From Gymnopus androsaceus JB14 (lineage: Eukaryota; Basidiomycota; Agaricomycetes; Agaricales; Omphalotaceae), in contig ML769472.1 of the NCBI GenBank assembly GCA_009733575.1, forward strand, positions 158,105 through 222,104: DNA of 64,000 nt. Reading direction: 5' to 3'. Of this stretch, positions 48,022 to 58,763 are shown piece by piece. The notes below the pieces were generated by a model that worked only from the letters and a program-made list of their open reading frames with translations, searched no databases and was not told where the DNA came from. The position numbers and the translations under genes were made by a program. Position 1 is the first letter of the stretch, and the number at the start of each line of letters is the position of its first letter.

Positions 48022-48295
48022 CTATTCATGGAGCTCTCTTTCTGTAGGGCAGTCTTCAGCGAATCCCAACAGCTGGAAACGGATGACAGTTGTATGAGGC
48101 TACAAAAAAGATATCCGCAAGATGACTGACCTCGAGATTATATCTCGTTGGATCAGGTCGAGGACAAGGCTCGTAGAGATTCAGTTCTGGCTGTCCTGAG
48201 ACAAAGGACATAAGAGAGCAAAGTTCGGGAGAGTCGAGCCTCGGTGAGAGTGAGCACTGCCAACGCAAGTCGCGCCAGAGTCGCGCACTCGACAT
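48022..48295 (-). CDS. Small hypothetical protein
   Basis: Not recognised. A minus-strand frame starts at 48295 (MSSARLWRDLRWQ) and continues through PELNLYEPCPRPDPTRYNLE. An intron gtcagt...tttccag of about 58 nt follows, then LLGFAEDCPTERELHE and a stop at 48022. The proline-rich end and a usable intron favour a real short gene of about 70 residues. The upstream frame (QHSLKRAVAQILE) has no ATG, so the true start may lie further up with another splice. Confidence 0.3.
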
Positions 48296-48546
48296 TTCGA
48301 GTATTTGTGCTACTGCACGTTTCAACGAATGCTGCCATCTTCTGTCAGTGTCTTTTTCATATCAGTGCAGACTGCAAGAGTCGGGTATTCCAAGTTTTGG
48401 AGTAATATGGTTATCGAAGAGTAGAATTGAGAACATATGGATACAGATGTATTCGGAAGTTATTTAATATACAACGATGATACACCAGCGCTCTAGAATG
48501 GATTAACTCGCGTTCCAGCGCAAGAGTGTGTAATGCATACCTCGCT

Positions 48547-48893
48547 CTAAAAGTCAGAAACGCGTCCTTTAAAGCTCCAATTTCCTTCACTATCCTCTCC
48601 ATACTTTTTCCCGACTGGTTCAGTTTAGGTCCACCTTGTTCACCAGCGATTGGGTTGACGGTGATATTTCCTTCCATTTTAACAGGAGTTTCTGGGAGAG
48701 GAGCGGTCGGCAATGCAGGGTTCGGCAGGGATTCAGATTTCTTTTGAAGTTCCTCGAATTCTAATTGTAATTCTCGAGGAAGCGGAGGTGGAGGAGGTCG
48801 AGAAAAGGTGCCAATGGACCTTGTAGACAGAGCAGGACGGCTAATCTTTGCGCGACAGAAAGTTTTAGTCGCTATTGGGAGCGTCGTTGACAT
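48547..48893 (-). CDS. SDHAF4: Succinate dehydrogenase assembly factor 4 (SDHAF4/Sdh8)
   Basis: Mitochondrial matrix chaperone that binds flavinylated Sdh1 before complex II assembly. The start at 48893 (MSTTLPIATKTFCRAKISRP) has the basic, Ser-rich look of a mitochondrial presequence. PPPPLPRELQLEFEELQKK, the family core NPIAGEQGGPK, and the C-terminal hallmark GNWSFKGRVSDF followed directly by TAG at 48547 complete the protein. The core and the C-terminus are in different frames. One base seems to be missing in the run T5/C3 at 48605-48612 (GGGAAAAAG on the coding strand), the opposite direction to most other breaks here. About 115 residues, normal for the family. Confidence 0.82.
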
Positions 48894-49693
48894 GGCGGTA
48901 CACCGTAAGGTCAAAATTGTGAGAAATCCGAAGATGTCCGATCGGATACTCAGGAGAGTAATATCGAACTAATGCTCACTATCATTAGAGATCTCAGTGA
49001 TACTTGCTTCATCGACAATTCGTTGAGCATAGTCAATGTCCGAGTATATTCCCCGGTCCGTTACTACCAATTAGTGCTCCTACAAGAATCAAGTGCGTAG
49101 TGCGTTCAAAGCAAAATAACGAAAGCGTTCTTATATCCCATGTCACGAAGATCCCCTGATAAATTACCACTGCTGGCTTTGACCAGCAGCAGCAACGTAT
49201 ATATAGTTCGCCGTGACCCCAAGCTCCGCCTACAGGGTACATCTGCTGTTGCATCGACTGTCCGGTTGTTGTTGTAGCTGCCAAGATCAAGGCAACATAG
49301 ACTGCTTTTGGAACTGGGACATAGCCCACATTGATAGCGCGACAAGTGGGGTTGAGGACTATGTCCTCCACGCTGCATACCACCAAGCTGATTATGCTGC
49401 ATCAGAGTCTGCGGCGTCGGAGAAAACATTGGCAGGGAAGACGCATCTGCAACTCATCAGCAATTGACAGAAGCAATTGAAGAGGTAAGAGAGAATCCCC
49501 TAGTCGGATTCGCTCCTCCAAGCAGTAAATTTAAGGCAGGAGCTTACATGAGGTTCACGTTCTATCGGGTCGCAAGAAAACGAACGGATGCGGAGCGTCA
49601 TCACGGTTGTTGGAAGCCTCCGCTAATGCGCCAGTGGCATCGTTGATGTCACCACTAGTGCATTAGTCTAGGTAAAGGAATCCGGGATATCCA
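48894..49693. other. No clear gene
   Basis: Frames on both strands at 49033-49467 are Gly/Ser/Gln-rich without motifs. The minus one could be a downstream exon of the hypothetical gene at 49694-50500. Confidence 0.35.
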
Positions 49694-50500
49694 TTACAGA
49701 GGTGCCATAGGAGGAGGAGGCATAGGCGAGTTTAGCGGATGATGTACGCGGGTTTGGATGCGACGGGATGCAAGGCTGGAGAAAGACATAGAAGAGGAGA
49801 AAGTGATTGGATTTGGAACCGTGGAAGTAAAAGCTAGAGCAGAAGGAGAGGATCCTGCTGCTGCTGGCAGTCGTGAAGGGTTTAAACTACCGTTGGTAGC
49901 CTTGCTAGTTGGTAAAGCAATTCTCGTACGTGCTAGTGATAATGCTGTATCAGAACTGGCCTCAGTTGATACTGCAATGCCATTTGAGTCATTCACGACC
50001 CGTGGAGATTTTCCAGTCTTCGTTGAACGCGTTCGAGGACTCTGCGTAAAGACAGAATTTCCAAAACTAAATCACCTACATACTTTAATGTTGAATCTGT
50101 TTCCATCTGTGCTGGAACTATTTGCCATCCGACTGGAGCTAAACGATTGATCGTACTCGGTGGTTGTTTTGGTATGATTGTTGCAATGAATACGAGGATA
50201 GATTAGTGCTGAAGAGGAAGCGTTTGCTTCGGGATCTGAAGAAGCCTGCATGAGGGATACAGTAGTGATCTGAACCACTTCGTCCTCGAGCGACCATTCT
50301 GAGCTGGAACGTCTTCTGTGAGGAGCAGCCAACGGGTCCAAGTTTCGTGTGTCGATTTCTGCTTGTTCTTAGGAACGGAAAAGGATGGGCTTCATGTGCG
50401 TTTCAAAAAAGCTAGGCGCTGCTTTGCGTTGCTCGTCAACGACCTGATCTTGCTCTGTATCGTTTCCGTGCTCTCCTCGTCGTACCCGTAGATTATTCAT
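49694..50500 (-). CDS. Hypothetical Ser/Pro-rich protein, possibly broken
   Basis: Not recognised. A minus-strand frame starts at 50500 (MNNLRVRRGEHGND), continues to FFETHMKPILFRS, meets an in-frame TAA, and goes on in the same frame with EQAEIDTRNLDPL and RRRSSSEWSLEDEVVQITTV. A second Ser/Pro-rich block (49694-49996, with SMSFSSLASRRIQTRVHHP and PMPPPP) may be a later exon. The in-frame stop suggests a nonsense mutation or an unseen intron. Low-complexity composition prevents a functional call. Confidence 0.3.
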
Positions 50501-51975
50501 CCTTTCTGTTTCCTTTCCCTTTTGAACATGATATATAAGTAGTTGAGAGGTGACATTGAGCGAAGAGTTTGGTAAGAGTTGGTAAATATTCCGATAGTTC
50601 TAGCTTGGTGACCCGCCTTCTATGAGGTTGGTGAAAGTGTCGGACCTCGATAGATGTCGCAACATGAGGTTCGAATGATAGGGAACGAGCCTCTGTGACA
50701 GACTGTTCGGCAACAATGTCAACAGTTTTCATGATAGTAGGATGAGAAACAGAAAGACCAGCGGCGCCAAGAACTTCTACTGTCTGTTTCGAAGTCCCAG
50801 TTGCCCAAGCGTAGATTCCTAGCATGAACTGTAACTTTGATGACTGGAGCGAACGAAAGTTCATTGCTTGACAAGTCATAATAAGACGTCCCTGTTTATA
50901 TCGAATAAGATATCTGAATCAACAACATAAAAGATACTTACAATTTCGGTGTCAACTTCTTTCTTTTCCGACCCTAAGCATCCAGTAGCAGCTTTCAATG
51001 CATACATCCATTCAGAAAGATGCTCCTGAGCATATGCAGATACATCCCTCCGAAGGTCAAAGTTCTGAAGAAAGTCAACTGAGAACTTTGCTGCATTCAT
51101 CCAGAAGAAAGGTTTCGCCGCTTCCATTTGCTCTGAAATCTATCTACAAAACTCGTCACGAACGAAGTTTGTTGGTAGCCATTCCAAGAAAAGCCGATTT
51201 CCTGTAGAGTCGTTGTATATGCGACTGAGTAGACGAGGAATAAGGGTAGAATCGCGTCGAAAAAATGCGGTCCGTTGATGATGAAAAGACGTGGAATATT
51301 CTGGATTTAAAAGAGTATCAATAAGTTGGAATGGTGATATTCCAAGTGCATCGAGAGCCTTGAGAGCTTCTCGAGCACGATTAAGCTCTTTGGGAGCAGC
51401 CTGAGTACGAGCAGCATTCGGAAATGTTGGAATATCTGATTCAAACAGATCTGGCCCAGAAACTGGCTGCCAGTCAAAAGTAGTCGATTGGGGTGTAGAT
51501 AGGACTGTTTCGGGCGAGCTCAGAGGGTCACAGTCTAGTGTTGATATTAAACCAGGAGTGACAGGACTGATGGACAGATCATCGCAAAGATGTACAGGTG
51601 TATTGATGCGAGAAGAGGTATTCTGAAATAGAATAGGATGGTTGTATCTGCTATCTGCAATCGCAAACGGCTCGTCAAGATGTAAATCTATTGCCGGTAG
51701 AAATCTCGGATGAACTGGAGTAGAAGGAGGAGATGTCGAGAAATTTTCCGATAATGATGGCAGCGGAATCTCTTTCGGTGCTGAGGACTCGGAGGAGGGT
51801 AAATCTGGCAAAGGTGACAACTGGCGGAACAATGGCTTGTTGGGAAGGTCAGGGACCTTGAATGATGCGGGATAACTCTTATCTCTCCTCTGTTCATCCG
51901 TCTTCTTATCCCTCTTCCTCGATATCTTCACCCTCCCAAAATTCAGTGTGGAAGTTTGCGAGCTTGCTGCCCCTT

Positions 51976-52294
51976 TGCCACGCTTCAGTGACGGAGTTAC
52001 AAAGAGCGTGTGCGCGAGAGGGAAAGGTGAGCTTTCAACGAGCGGGTAAGCTGAGATCAGGCCAGAAATGACTAGGGTATGTCGTGTAAATTGGGAAAAA
52101 GCTTCCCCTAATCTACGTACAAGCTCTGGCTTAAATAGTAGAGTAGGGTATTGAATAGAAAACGGCGATTGTATGATAAAATAGCAACTGAGTAAGGACG
52201 GGGAAGAGTAAATGAATAACCACAGTAATTGTCCGACGGGATAGGAGAGTAGGGAAGTAGCGTAGCGAGTACGGGAGTGTAGCCCGCCGCTACA
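51976..52294 (-). repeat. 3' LTR
   Basis: 319 bp, TGCCACGC...CTACA on the plus strand. It differs from the other LTR at only a few positions (for example ACAACGGCGATC against AAAACGGCGATT, and CGCCG against CGCCA). Confidence 0.9.
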
Positions 52295-53459
52295 TACACC
52301 CTCCCGAGATTGCGAAGGAATCTCGCATGAAGAGCCCAACAGCAATAAATCCCAACATAAGGGAAATAATGGAGAGCAACAAAGCTCCCAGTCCAAGGGT
52401 ATATGGAACATCCAGTTTGTGCTGTATAGCAATGCAGATGCAAGCGGATTTATCGGTGGACTTGGCATGGTTATAGTGAGGGTGTGGATGAGCCCTACAG
52501 AGCAAGATGGTTGGCAGGAGGGAATGAATAATAACGAGTTTCAAACCCGGCAACTTGTAGGATTGACCGATGGTGTAAAATGGTTTGTCGGTGTAAAATC
52601 CAAGGTGAGTAGAATGAGGCGCAGCCTCCCGACCGTGAAATGAGCCACTGTGAACCCGGGTGCAACAGTGCAAACTACAATTCCTCCTGTACTCCTGCAA
52701 ATCTCCGGCAATGTTTGGAGCATTGTTTTGATGTGCTCCTGAGAAGAAGTGAATGGTGAAACAATTGTCGAGGGGTTGGGTAAGATAAATGTTGAAAAGA
52801 GGGGTGGATGTAGTGGGATGAGGGTATACCAAATTAAACTCATCCCCTCGTCCCTCCAAGACGAAATTCAGTATAAGCGGCAAATGACTAATATGACGAT
52901 CCGTGTTTTCATCACTAATCAACTCAATGGAGGCATTGTGCCCACCTCTATCGCCCTCCAGATAAATATTAGGAACCAAGTTGAGATTGAAATAATCGAT
53001 GCAGTCGGCATTGTTATTCCGTACTCGAGACTTTAAAGTAGAATACCAAAAAGCAAAATCACCAGAAGGATCTCCAATGATGTCTATGTCAATTCGCCCT
53101 CCAGTATTTTGAATGGAAGAATGAGAAACAGACACGCCGAGACATGTGTTAGACGCCCAGTCCCGATTTGCGGAATTAGGCGCCGTTAATGACCAATGCA
53201 TTTCCGAGGAAACCAAGTTACTCTCTTCCGCGAACCCATGTCCCGGTTTGAATGGGACAGTATGAATGATTTCACCGCTGCTTTCTCGTGCTAAATATGT
53301 CCTGATAGCCATGCCTGAACCCTCAAAGCACATTTTTTGATGTTTAAAGCTAGCCACAGCATCCATCAGCAATTGCTCAATTTTTGGCGGATGGAGCCGT
53401 TTAGTATCCATGCTGGGAGATGGGATCGCGCCGAGATCACCTGAATTAGGCTCTTGCAC
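52295..53459 (-). CDS. Element ORF of unknown function with a C-terminal hydrophobic segment
   Basis: Last open frame of the LTR element before its 3' LTR, about 385 residues, start at 53459 (MQEPNSGDLGAIPSPS). No pol or protease motif. The middle is rich in beta-type patterns (CIDYFNLNLVPNIYLEGD, FNIYLTQPLDNCFTIHFF). Near the end lies a strong membrane-like segment (LGLGALLLSIISLMLGFIAV). Position and layout are reminiscent of the third frame seen in some LTR elements, but homology is not shown; it may equally be captured host sequence. Its 3' end runs to the LTR boundary. Confidence 0.4.
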
Positions 53460-53537
53460 ACATCTCGCATGAGATGTTTTTGAAATTATTGAAAACGGAC
53501 TTGCATCAAAATAAGCAGAGTAAGTAGTACTTTCTTC

Positions 53538-54677
53538 TCATTCAAAGTGCAGAGAACATTCAAGGTAAGATAATCCTCCACAACCACAATGAACCAGAAG
53601 CTCAGTTTCCACTGAATCAGTGGTATTAACTTCTTCCAGAGTTTTATTGGAGTCAGGCCAAGAGCTGTGTTCCATAGCGCCGCCGGACATTCCTTGCAGC
53701 GTAGGTACAAACTTTGAGCCAGACATCAACAAATCACCAGTATATGGCACCACGTGCATAGCTGAATACTGTAGGTGGCTTTCCAGCGGGTCACCAAATT
53801 CTTGCCTCACATCCAAATCTTTGCACACAGGCATGTCAAACGGTGAATACAAAAAATCTTGCTTTGAGTAGCATCAATATGTTCTGAATATTTAATTACA
53901 AGAAATTTTCCACGGAAGTATAGCTTATCTTCATTCCGTTCATCATCAAACCAAGCATGTGCGATGCTATTCGCACTTTTAGCAGTCACTTCTTTCAATG
54001 TGGCGACTTCTGGTGAGGAATTTCCCACGACTTCTGGCATTGATTCAAGCAATGTAGAGTCATTTGGTTTCAACGAGAACGGGCTAGTATCAAAATTTAT
54101 TGGGTATTGGGATCGCAAGCTGAACTTTGAACCATCAAAGTAAGTTGGATACACAGATTTTTGGTGAGGTGGATACTGGATATCCACGAAGCCGGTGGTA
54201 CTACTGTCATCCGAAAAAAATAGAGCCAGAGTCAAAGCCACAATCCATATTGCTATCAGGCACATCCTGAAGTGCTGGGATGGACTCTGAGTCCGAGTCT
54301 TCCTCTAATTCGGAGTTGGTAAGTTCATCACCTTCTTTGGTTTGCCAACATTCTGAACCATCACTAAAGTAAGTGTTCTCAACGTCTTCGAACCAACTCA
54401 TAGCACCAAGTGACAATTCAATCACTGGGTGATCATGGCAAGCATTGTGAAATGCATCCACCTCCGCCAAATCAAAATCTAAATTGTGATTCAATACGGC
54501 AGGCGTATTTCTGTCTGTCAAATCTTGACCATCTGACTGATAACTTGTTGGTTCATCTTTGGTTGGACCATTCAGATAATAATTTGCACTACTTTCATGC
54601 TTGGATGGGCAATCTCCTTCAATTAAAATTATCTGCTTGGTCATAATCACGCCCTCCAGAACATACTGCAATATCAT
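53538..54677 (-). CDS. Element ORFs between gag and the 3' frame
   Basis: Three overlapping minus-strand frames (54207-54677, 53807-54265, 53538-53852) follow gag and may be one reading frame with small breaks. They encode acidic, Ser-rich sequence (ELEEDSDSESIPALQDV) and FDDERNEDKLYFRGKFLVIK. No zinc knuckle and no DTG/DSG protease motif was seen. Not recognised. Confidence 0.35.
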
Positions 54678-54683
54678 CAGATA

Positions 54684-56139
54684 TTACTCCATTCCCAAGT
54701 CAATGTCACAATCGCGTTGGGCTTCCGAGTCAATTAACTCAAGAATTTCTGCATGCTCCACAACCTCTTGGAAGGAAGACCGTTCAGGATGCAAGTTACG
54801 ATTGTATAATCCTATTGCAATATGAGAATTAAACCCATCCCAAAGCAGGAATACTTTTTCTTGGGGGTCAATCACACCGATTGTATCACAGATATCTTGG
54901 AATTCTCCAACATAGTCACGGACCTCAAGATTTCCCTGTTGGAAATTGCGAAGTTTACGCTGCTGGTTTGTCCGGAAACTCAACGGGAAGACATTGTCAT
55001 ACAACTTAAAAAAGAATTGGTCCAATGTCCAGGTCTCGGGATCATCGCCGCATATTCGATCATAGAAATTGTATGCTTTGCCCTTTAGGTAACGGGCCAT
55101 AATATCAACTTCACGGTGTTTTGGGACATTCCCATCTTCAATATAGCGACTGGCTTGCTTGACAAATCGCATGAAAACTTGTGTATTGGGTGAACCATCA
55201 TACTCAAATGGAGGTGTTGGCTTAATGCTCATTTTATAGCCAATCTCAGTGTTGAGATCCTCGGAGCCGGAATCAGAGTACATTTCACGGCGTGCACTTG
55301 CGGCACTGTGTGCCCGTAAATAATTCATAGTTTTGCCAAGCCTGCTAGTTGGAGCAATATAATCGCTTGGCCTGTCAGCACGCATTTGACCTGAACCTTG
55401 TCCCGTTGGAGTCAAACGGGAAGGTTTACTCGCCAAGTTGACAATTCTATCTGCCATAGTACATGGCACCACTCTTTCTGCAGGTACATTGACTCGGCAA
55501 GACTGATTTGAAATATTATTTGCCTTTACTGGCACCACACTTGGTGCTCGGGGCGACTCATGGGTGTAATCCTCACCATTCTGAGCTTCAGGTGACTGGC
55601 TGTTATGCCATTTCAAGAATTCTTTCCATTGCAAAAATTCTTGCCATAGCTCCCAAGTACCTGGCTGCTCAAAATTATCCAAAATTTCTTGCTGCTCATG
55701 TGAAAATTTGCGAGACCGAAGAAGAATACCCATTACCATTATTATTAATGTCATATGTATTATACATAGAACTAGTATTGGAAGAAGGTCTAACCTTCAT
55801 TCCAGAAACACCCTGACCGTGCTCGTCAGCTTCAGGAATGCTTCGCGAAGCTCTGTTCTGGTCACCCGACCTAGTAACAGGCTGAAATCTCACTCCACTA
55901 TTTGGAGGAAAACCCAAATCTGGGTCTCGAGCAGTGCTCGGAACGCCTCGCCCCTGCAGGGTTTGCGAAATATGGTCCTCTGACCCTAAATAATCTGTCT
56001 CCGAGAGACCGGACGCGAAAGAACGGAATGAACGGGAATTACGGTACTCACCACTTAGTGCCGTGGGCTTGCGCAAGCCCTCACTAGTAGAGTATCGACT
56101 CGGAGAAGACATAGAAAAAAATGCCAACTTACAAAACAA
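54684..56139 (-). CDS. Retrotransposon Gag (Ty3-like)
   Basis: Structural capsid-type protein of the LTR element. The start at about 56115-56139 (MSSPSRYSTSEGLRKP) is followed by a disordered region. The Retrotrans_gag-like core holds PPFEYDGSPNTQVFMRFVKQ, ARYLKGKAYNFYDRI, TLDQFFFKLYDNVFP and EVRDYVGEFQDICDTIG. The two parts are in different frames, as if one T had been added in the AAAA/TTTT run at 55703-55706. About 480 residues if continuous. No zinc knuckle at the C-terminus. Confidence 0.75.
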
Positions 56140-56301
56140 TAACCAAAATTAAAAACTGAAACTGAGTAGTCAGCGTTAATTAGCTCGATGAAAAGCAAAC
56201 CTAGGTTTTTGATTCCAGATGACCAAAGGAGGCTCGAAGTTGATCAGACTTGAGGGATCCGTGAGGCGCCGGGACACGAATGAGTTTGCTAGTCAAAAAT
56301 A

Positions 56302-56620
56302 TGCCACGCTTCAGTGACGGAGTTACAAAGAGCGTGTGCGCGAGAGGGAAAGGTGAGCTTTCAACGAGCGGGTAAGCTGAGATCAGGCCAGAAATGACTA
56401 GGGTATGTCGTGTAAATTGGGAAAAAGCTTCCCCTAATCTACGTACAAGCTCTGGCTTAAATAGTAGAGTAGGGTATTGAATAGACAACGGCGATCATAT
56501 GATAAAATAGCAACTGAGTAAGGACGGGGAAGAGTAAATGAATAACCACAGTAATTGTCCGACGGGATAGGAGAGTAGGGAAGTAGCGTAGCGAGTACGG
56601 GAGTGTAGCCCGCCACTACA
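56302..56620 (-). repeat. 5' LTR
   Basis: 319 bp, direct copy of 51976-52294. Its outer edge is followed by the target duplication CCCTT. Just inside, TTCGTGTCCCGGCGCC (minus strand) is a possible primer-binding region but is offset from the LTR edge, so this is uncertain. Confidence 0.9.
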
Positions 56621-56689
56621 CCCTTCTATTGCTTCAGGTACATAATTGTCGAGGAAAAACGCGTCACAACGTCGATTTGGAGGATCCAT

Positions 56690-57084
56690 GAGTAGAGTAG
56701 ATGATTAAGAAGTTGATATTCACGTTATAACGGGACGTGAGTGTTCTAAACGTCGCAAAACGATGTGGAAGTACTAAAAGTGGGTTTGGCGACTGGCGCC
56801 TATATAATTCCCATCACCGTAGAACTAATTAGGAAGGTTTTTAAAAAGTTAATCGGGGGCGCTTAAAGTCTCCGCCAACTTTTGCTTCCGATTTCCAGGC
56901 CCCTCTACGAGGTTTCTAGTTTTCAACCGTCAACCTCTAGAGGGGACTGCTTTAGGCCTACGATAGTTCAATTCAGAGTCGATTCAATTCATATCTAATC
57001 TATAGTACACTGCCACTAATACACATCAATCATATTGATAATGATACAGACATGTCATTTGTGCTGCATTTGTGGGATATCTGT
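56690..57084. other. Intergenic
   Basis: No gene. A poly-A run of 12 on the plus strand lies at about 57098-57110, in the last codons of the next gene. Confidence 0.45.
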
Positions 57085-58763
57085 TCAATTCAATTCAAAA
57101 AAAAAAAAATAGACACCCATATATGGCAAGAGAGACACAGCTGTACCATGCTTATGAGACGCTCTATCGAGATCTACTTCAAGTTCTACGAACACCCATT
57201 GCTTGCTCGATGAATGAGATTCTGACGCCAGAATGACTGCCGCTGCATCGTTCTGCGGAAGTGCGGAGAGCTCTGAAGATGCAGAGCCAGCGAAAGTGGA
57301 GTATTCTATGCGTAAAGGCTCTTGCTGAAGACCATATGTTAGCTCCTCGAACAAAGAGTTACAGACGAAGCACAAACATTTAATGTAGTAGTGAGAGCCA
57401 TCATCTGTAATCTCATACTGTCCATACCACCCACTATCTCGCAAACAGTGGTACTGATAGAGACCACCAGTCCAGCCTATAATAAGCACCTTTCTTAATA
57501 CGTTATTTGCTTGAGATAAAAATGGAAACACACCTCGAATGTGCTCCTCGCATGCTGGACTCGACGCTGAAGGGCTTCGAGATTATCGCTGTCCCTCTTT
57601 GCAAACAGGACTGAGCGTAATCCGAGTCCATGTTTTCTTCTAAGCTTCAGTAACGTTTCTTGGATGTCCTGTAGGTTACTGAGAAAACACTCAGCCTTTG
57701 ATATCATGTAGGTCGCTGAAAATATACCGACCGAAAGAGTCCCTCCATGTCTCTGCGTAACTCCTCATTTTCTTGAGCAGTAGGTGATCTTTTCACCTTC
57801 CGTACTACCATGCGAAAGTACTCCCTCACATCACGGAGGATCTCGGCTACCAACTGCTTATTGCTTCTGATAGTCTGAAAGGTGAGAGTCTTAGTAAAAT
57901 AATACAAGAACAAAAAGTGAACATACTTTTACTGTTGTGCAAATTTCAGTAAACCCCGCTGCTATGGGCTTTAGCGTCCCAAGAACAGGAACACTATCGC
58001 ACACAACAGATAAAGCACTTCCGATACTAGCAGCTATTGTGAGTGCATCTTCCGTTCGGCCTGAATTTGCTGGTGAAGGAATATATGGCTGTTAATTTAC
58101 TGCGTAAATACGTGCAAAAAGAAGTAATGTCAGAGTACTTGCCATCGCAAAGGAGTGTATTCCGTTCAAATTTTTTTGGAATGTTTCTAGGTCTCTTGTG
58201 ATTAATTTTTGCATGATCTTCAGGCTTCCCCTTCTACGCAGGGTGTTTCGGGAACTCGGACTTGCAGCATTATTTTCAAAATACTCGATGGTTTGCTGGA
58301 GTATGCTAAGCGTAAAAAACACTAGTCAATATCAATGTAACCAGAAAAAGAATTATATGCACCCTGTCATACTTGGAATGAACGTCCCAACTAGAACGCC
58401 GTCCCTCTGAACTATCTGGTCATCCTCCAATTCGAGATTTGCCTGTATCAAAGCGCTTTCGACCAAACAGTAGATGCAGTCCAATATCTGACGATGTTCC
58501 TTGAGAATGCTATCCTGCTGAGAAAGATGCGGTCGTCAGTTTATATATAACATTTCTGAAGCTAGTAATACGAGTCTTACATTGCTCAAAACCTTTAACC
58601 GCTCCAGTAGTATCCTCGTATTCATTGATTCCAACGTCGGTGTAGTAGTGTTACCGCTACTACTCCGAGTCTCCGATAGACCCAAAGACATAGTCAAGAT
58701 TTGCTGGTTAGATGAAGTACTCATGGTAGAAGCACTCGAACGTGAACGTCGCAAATAGTGCAT
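57085..58763 (-). CDS. Helical-bundle protein, possibly MLKL-NTD/HeLo-like
   Basis: Function not established. The start at 58763 (MHYLRRSRSSASTMSTSS) is followed by several small exons joined by clear GT-AG introns (gtaagactcg...tctcag near 58520-58580). The exons encode LERLKVLSN, RQILDCIYCLVESAL, TIEYFENNAASPSS, and then a stretch resembling the first helices of MLKL-type four-helix domains in mushroom proteins (AASIGSALSVVCDSVPVLGTLKP). IRSNKQLVAEILRDVREYF and helical NLQDIQETLLKLRRKHGLGL follow. The C-terminal exon has an aromatic-rich block (GWYGQYEITDDGSHYYIKC). In fungi such bundles can sit at the front of cell-death proteins, but no NTPase or repeat domain is attached here. Confidence 0.5.

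Larger units (their letters stand above)
51976..56620 (-). mobile_element. Complete non-autonomous LTR retrotransposon carrying gag (TR-GAG-like)
   Basis: Two 319-bp LTRs with TG...CA ends enclose a 4-kb interior. The 5-bp target duplication CCCTT occurs at 51971-51975 and 56621-56625. The element reads on the minus strand. A purine-rich stretch (GGGAGGGTGTA) directly precedes the 3' LTR and is a good polypurine tract. The interior encodes a Ty3-like Gag and two further frames, but no protease, reverse transcriptase, RNase H or integrase motif was found. It would therefore need another element's enzymes. The near-identical LTRs point to recent insertion. Confidence 0.85.
50501..56689 (-). pseudogene. 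DUF6589-type gene, interrupted by an LTR element and a nonsense codon
   Basis: The first 23 codons (start 56689, MDPPNRRCDAFFLDNYVPE) lie outside the right LTR. The frame resumes exactly in phase after the left LTR at 51975 (ASSQTSTLNFGRVKISRKRD) if one copy of the 5-bp target duplication is removed. The body continues through ALDALGISPFQLIDTLL and NRLFLEWLPTNFVRDEFC, an in-frame TAG at 51140-51142, then EQMEAAKPFFWMNAAKFS and, after an intron, GIYAWATGTSKQTVEVLG. The last motif recalls the long DUF6589 proteins expanded in Agaricomycetes. No C-terminal part is visible. The family name is a moderate-confidence memory match; the interruption is seen directly. Confidence 0.5.

Noticed and set aside
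49758..50150. 130-codon plus-strand frame
   Set aside because: Probably the shadow of the Ser/Pro-rich minus-strand frame, with charged low-complexity composition.
55508..55816. Plus-strand frame within the LTR element
   Set aside because: Antisense to gag.
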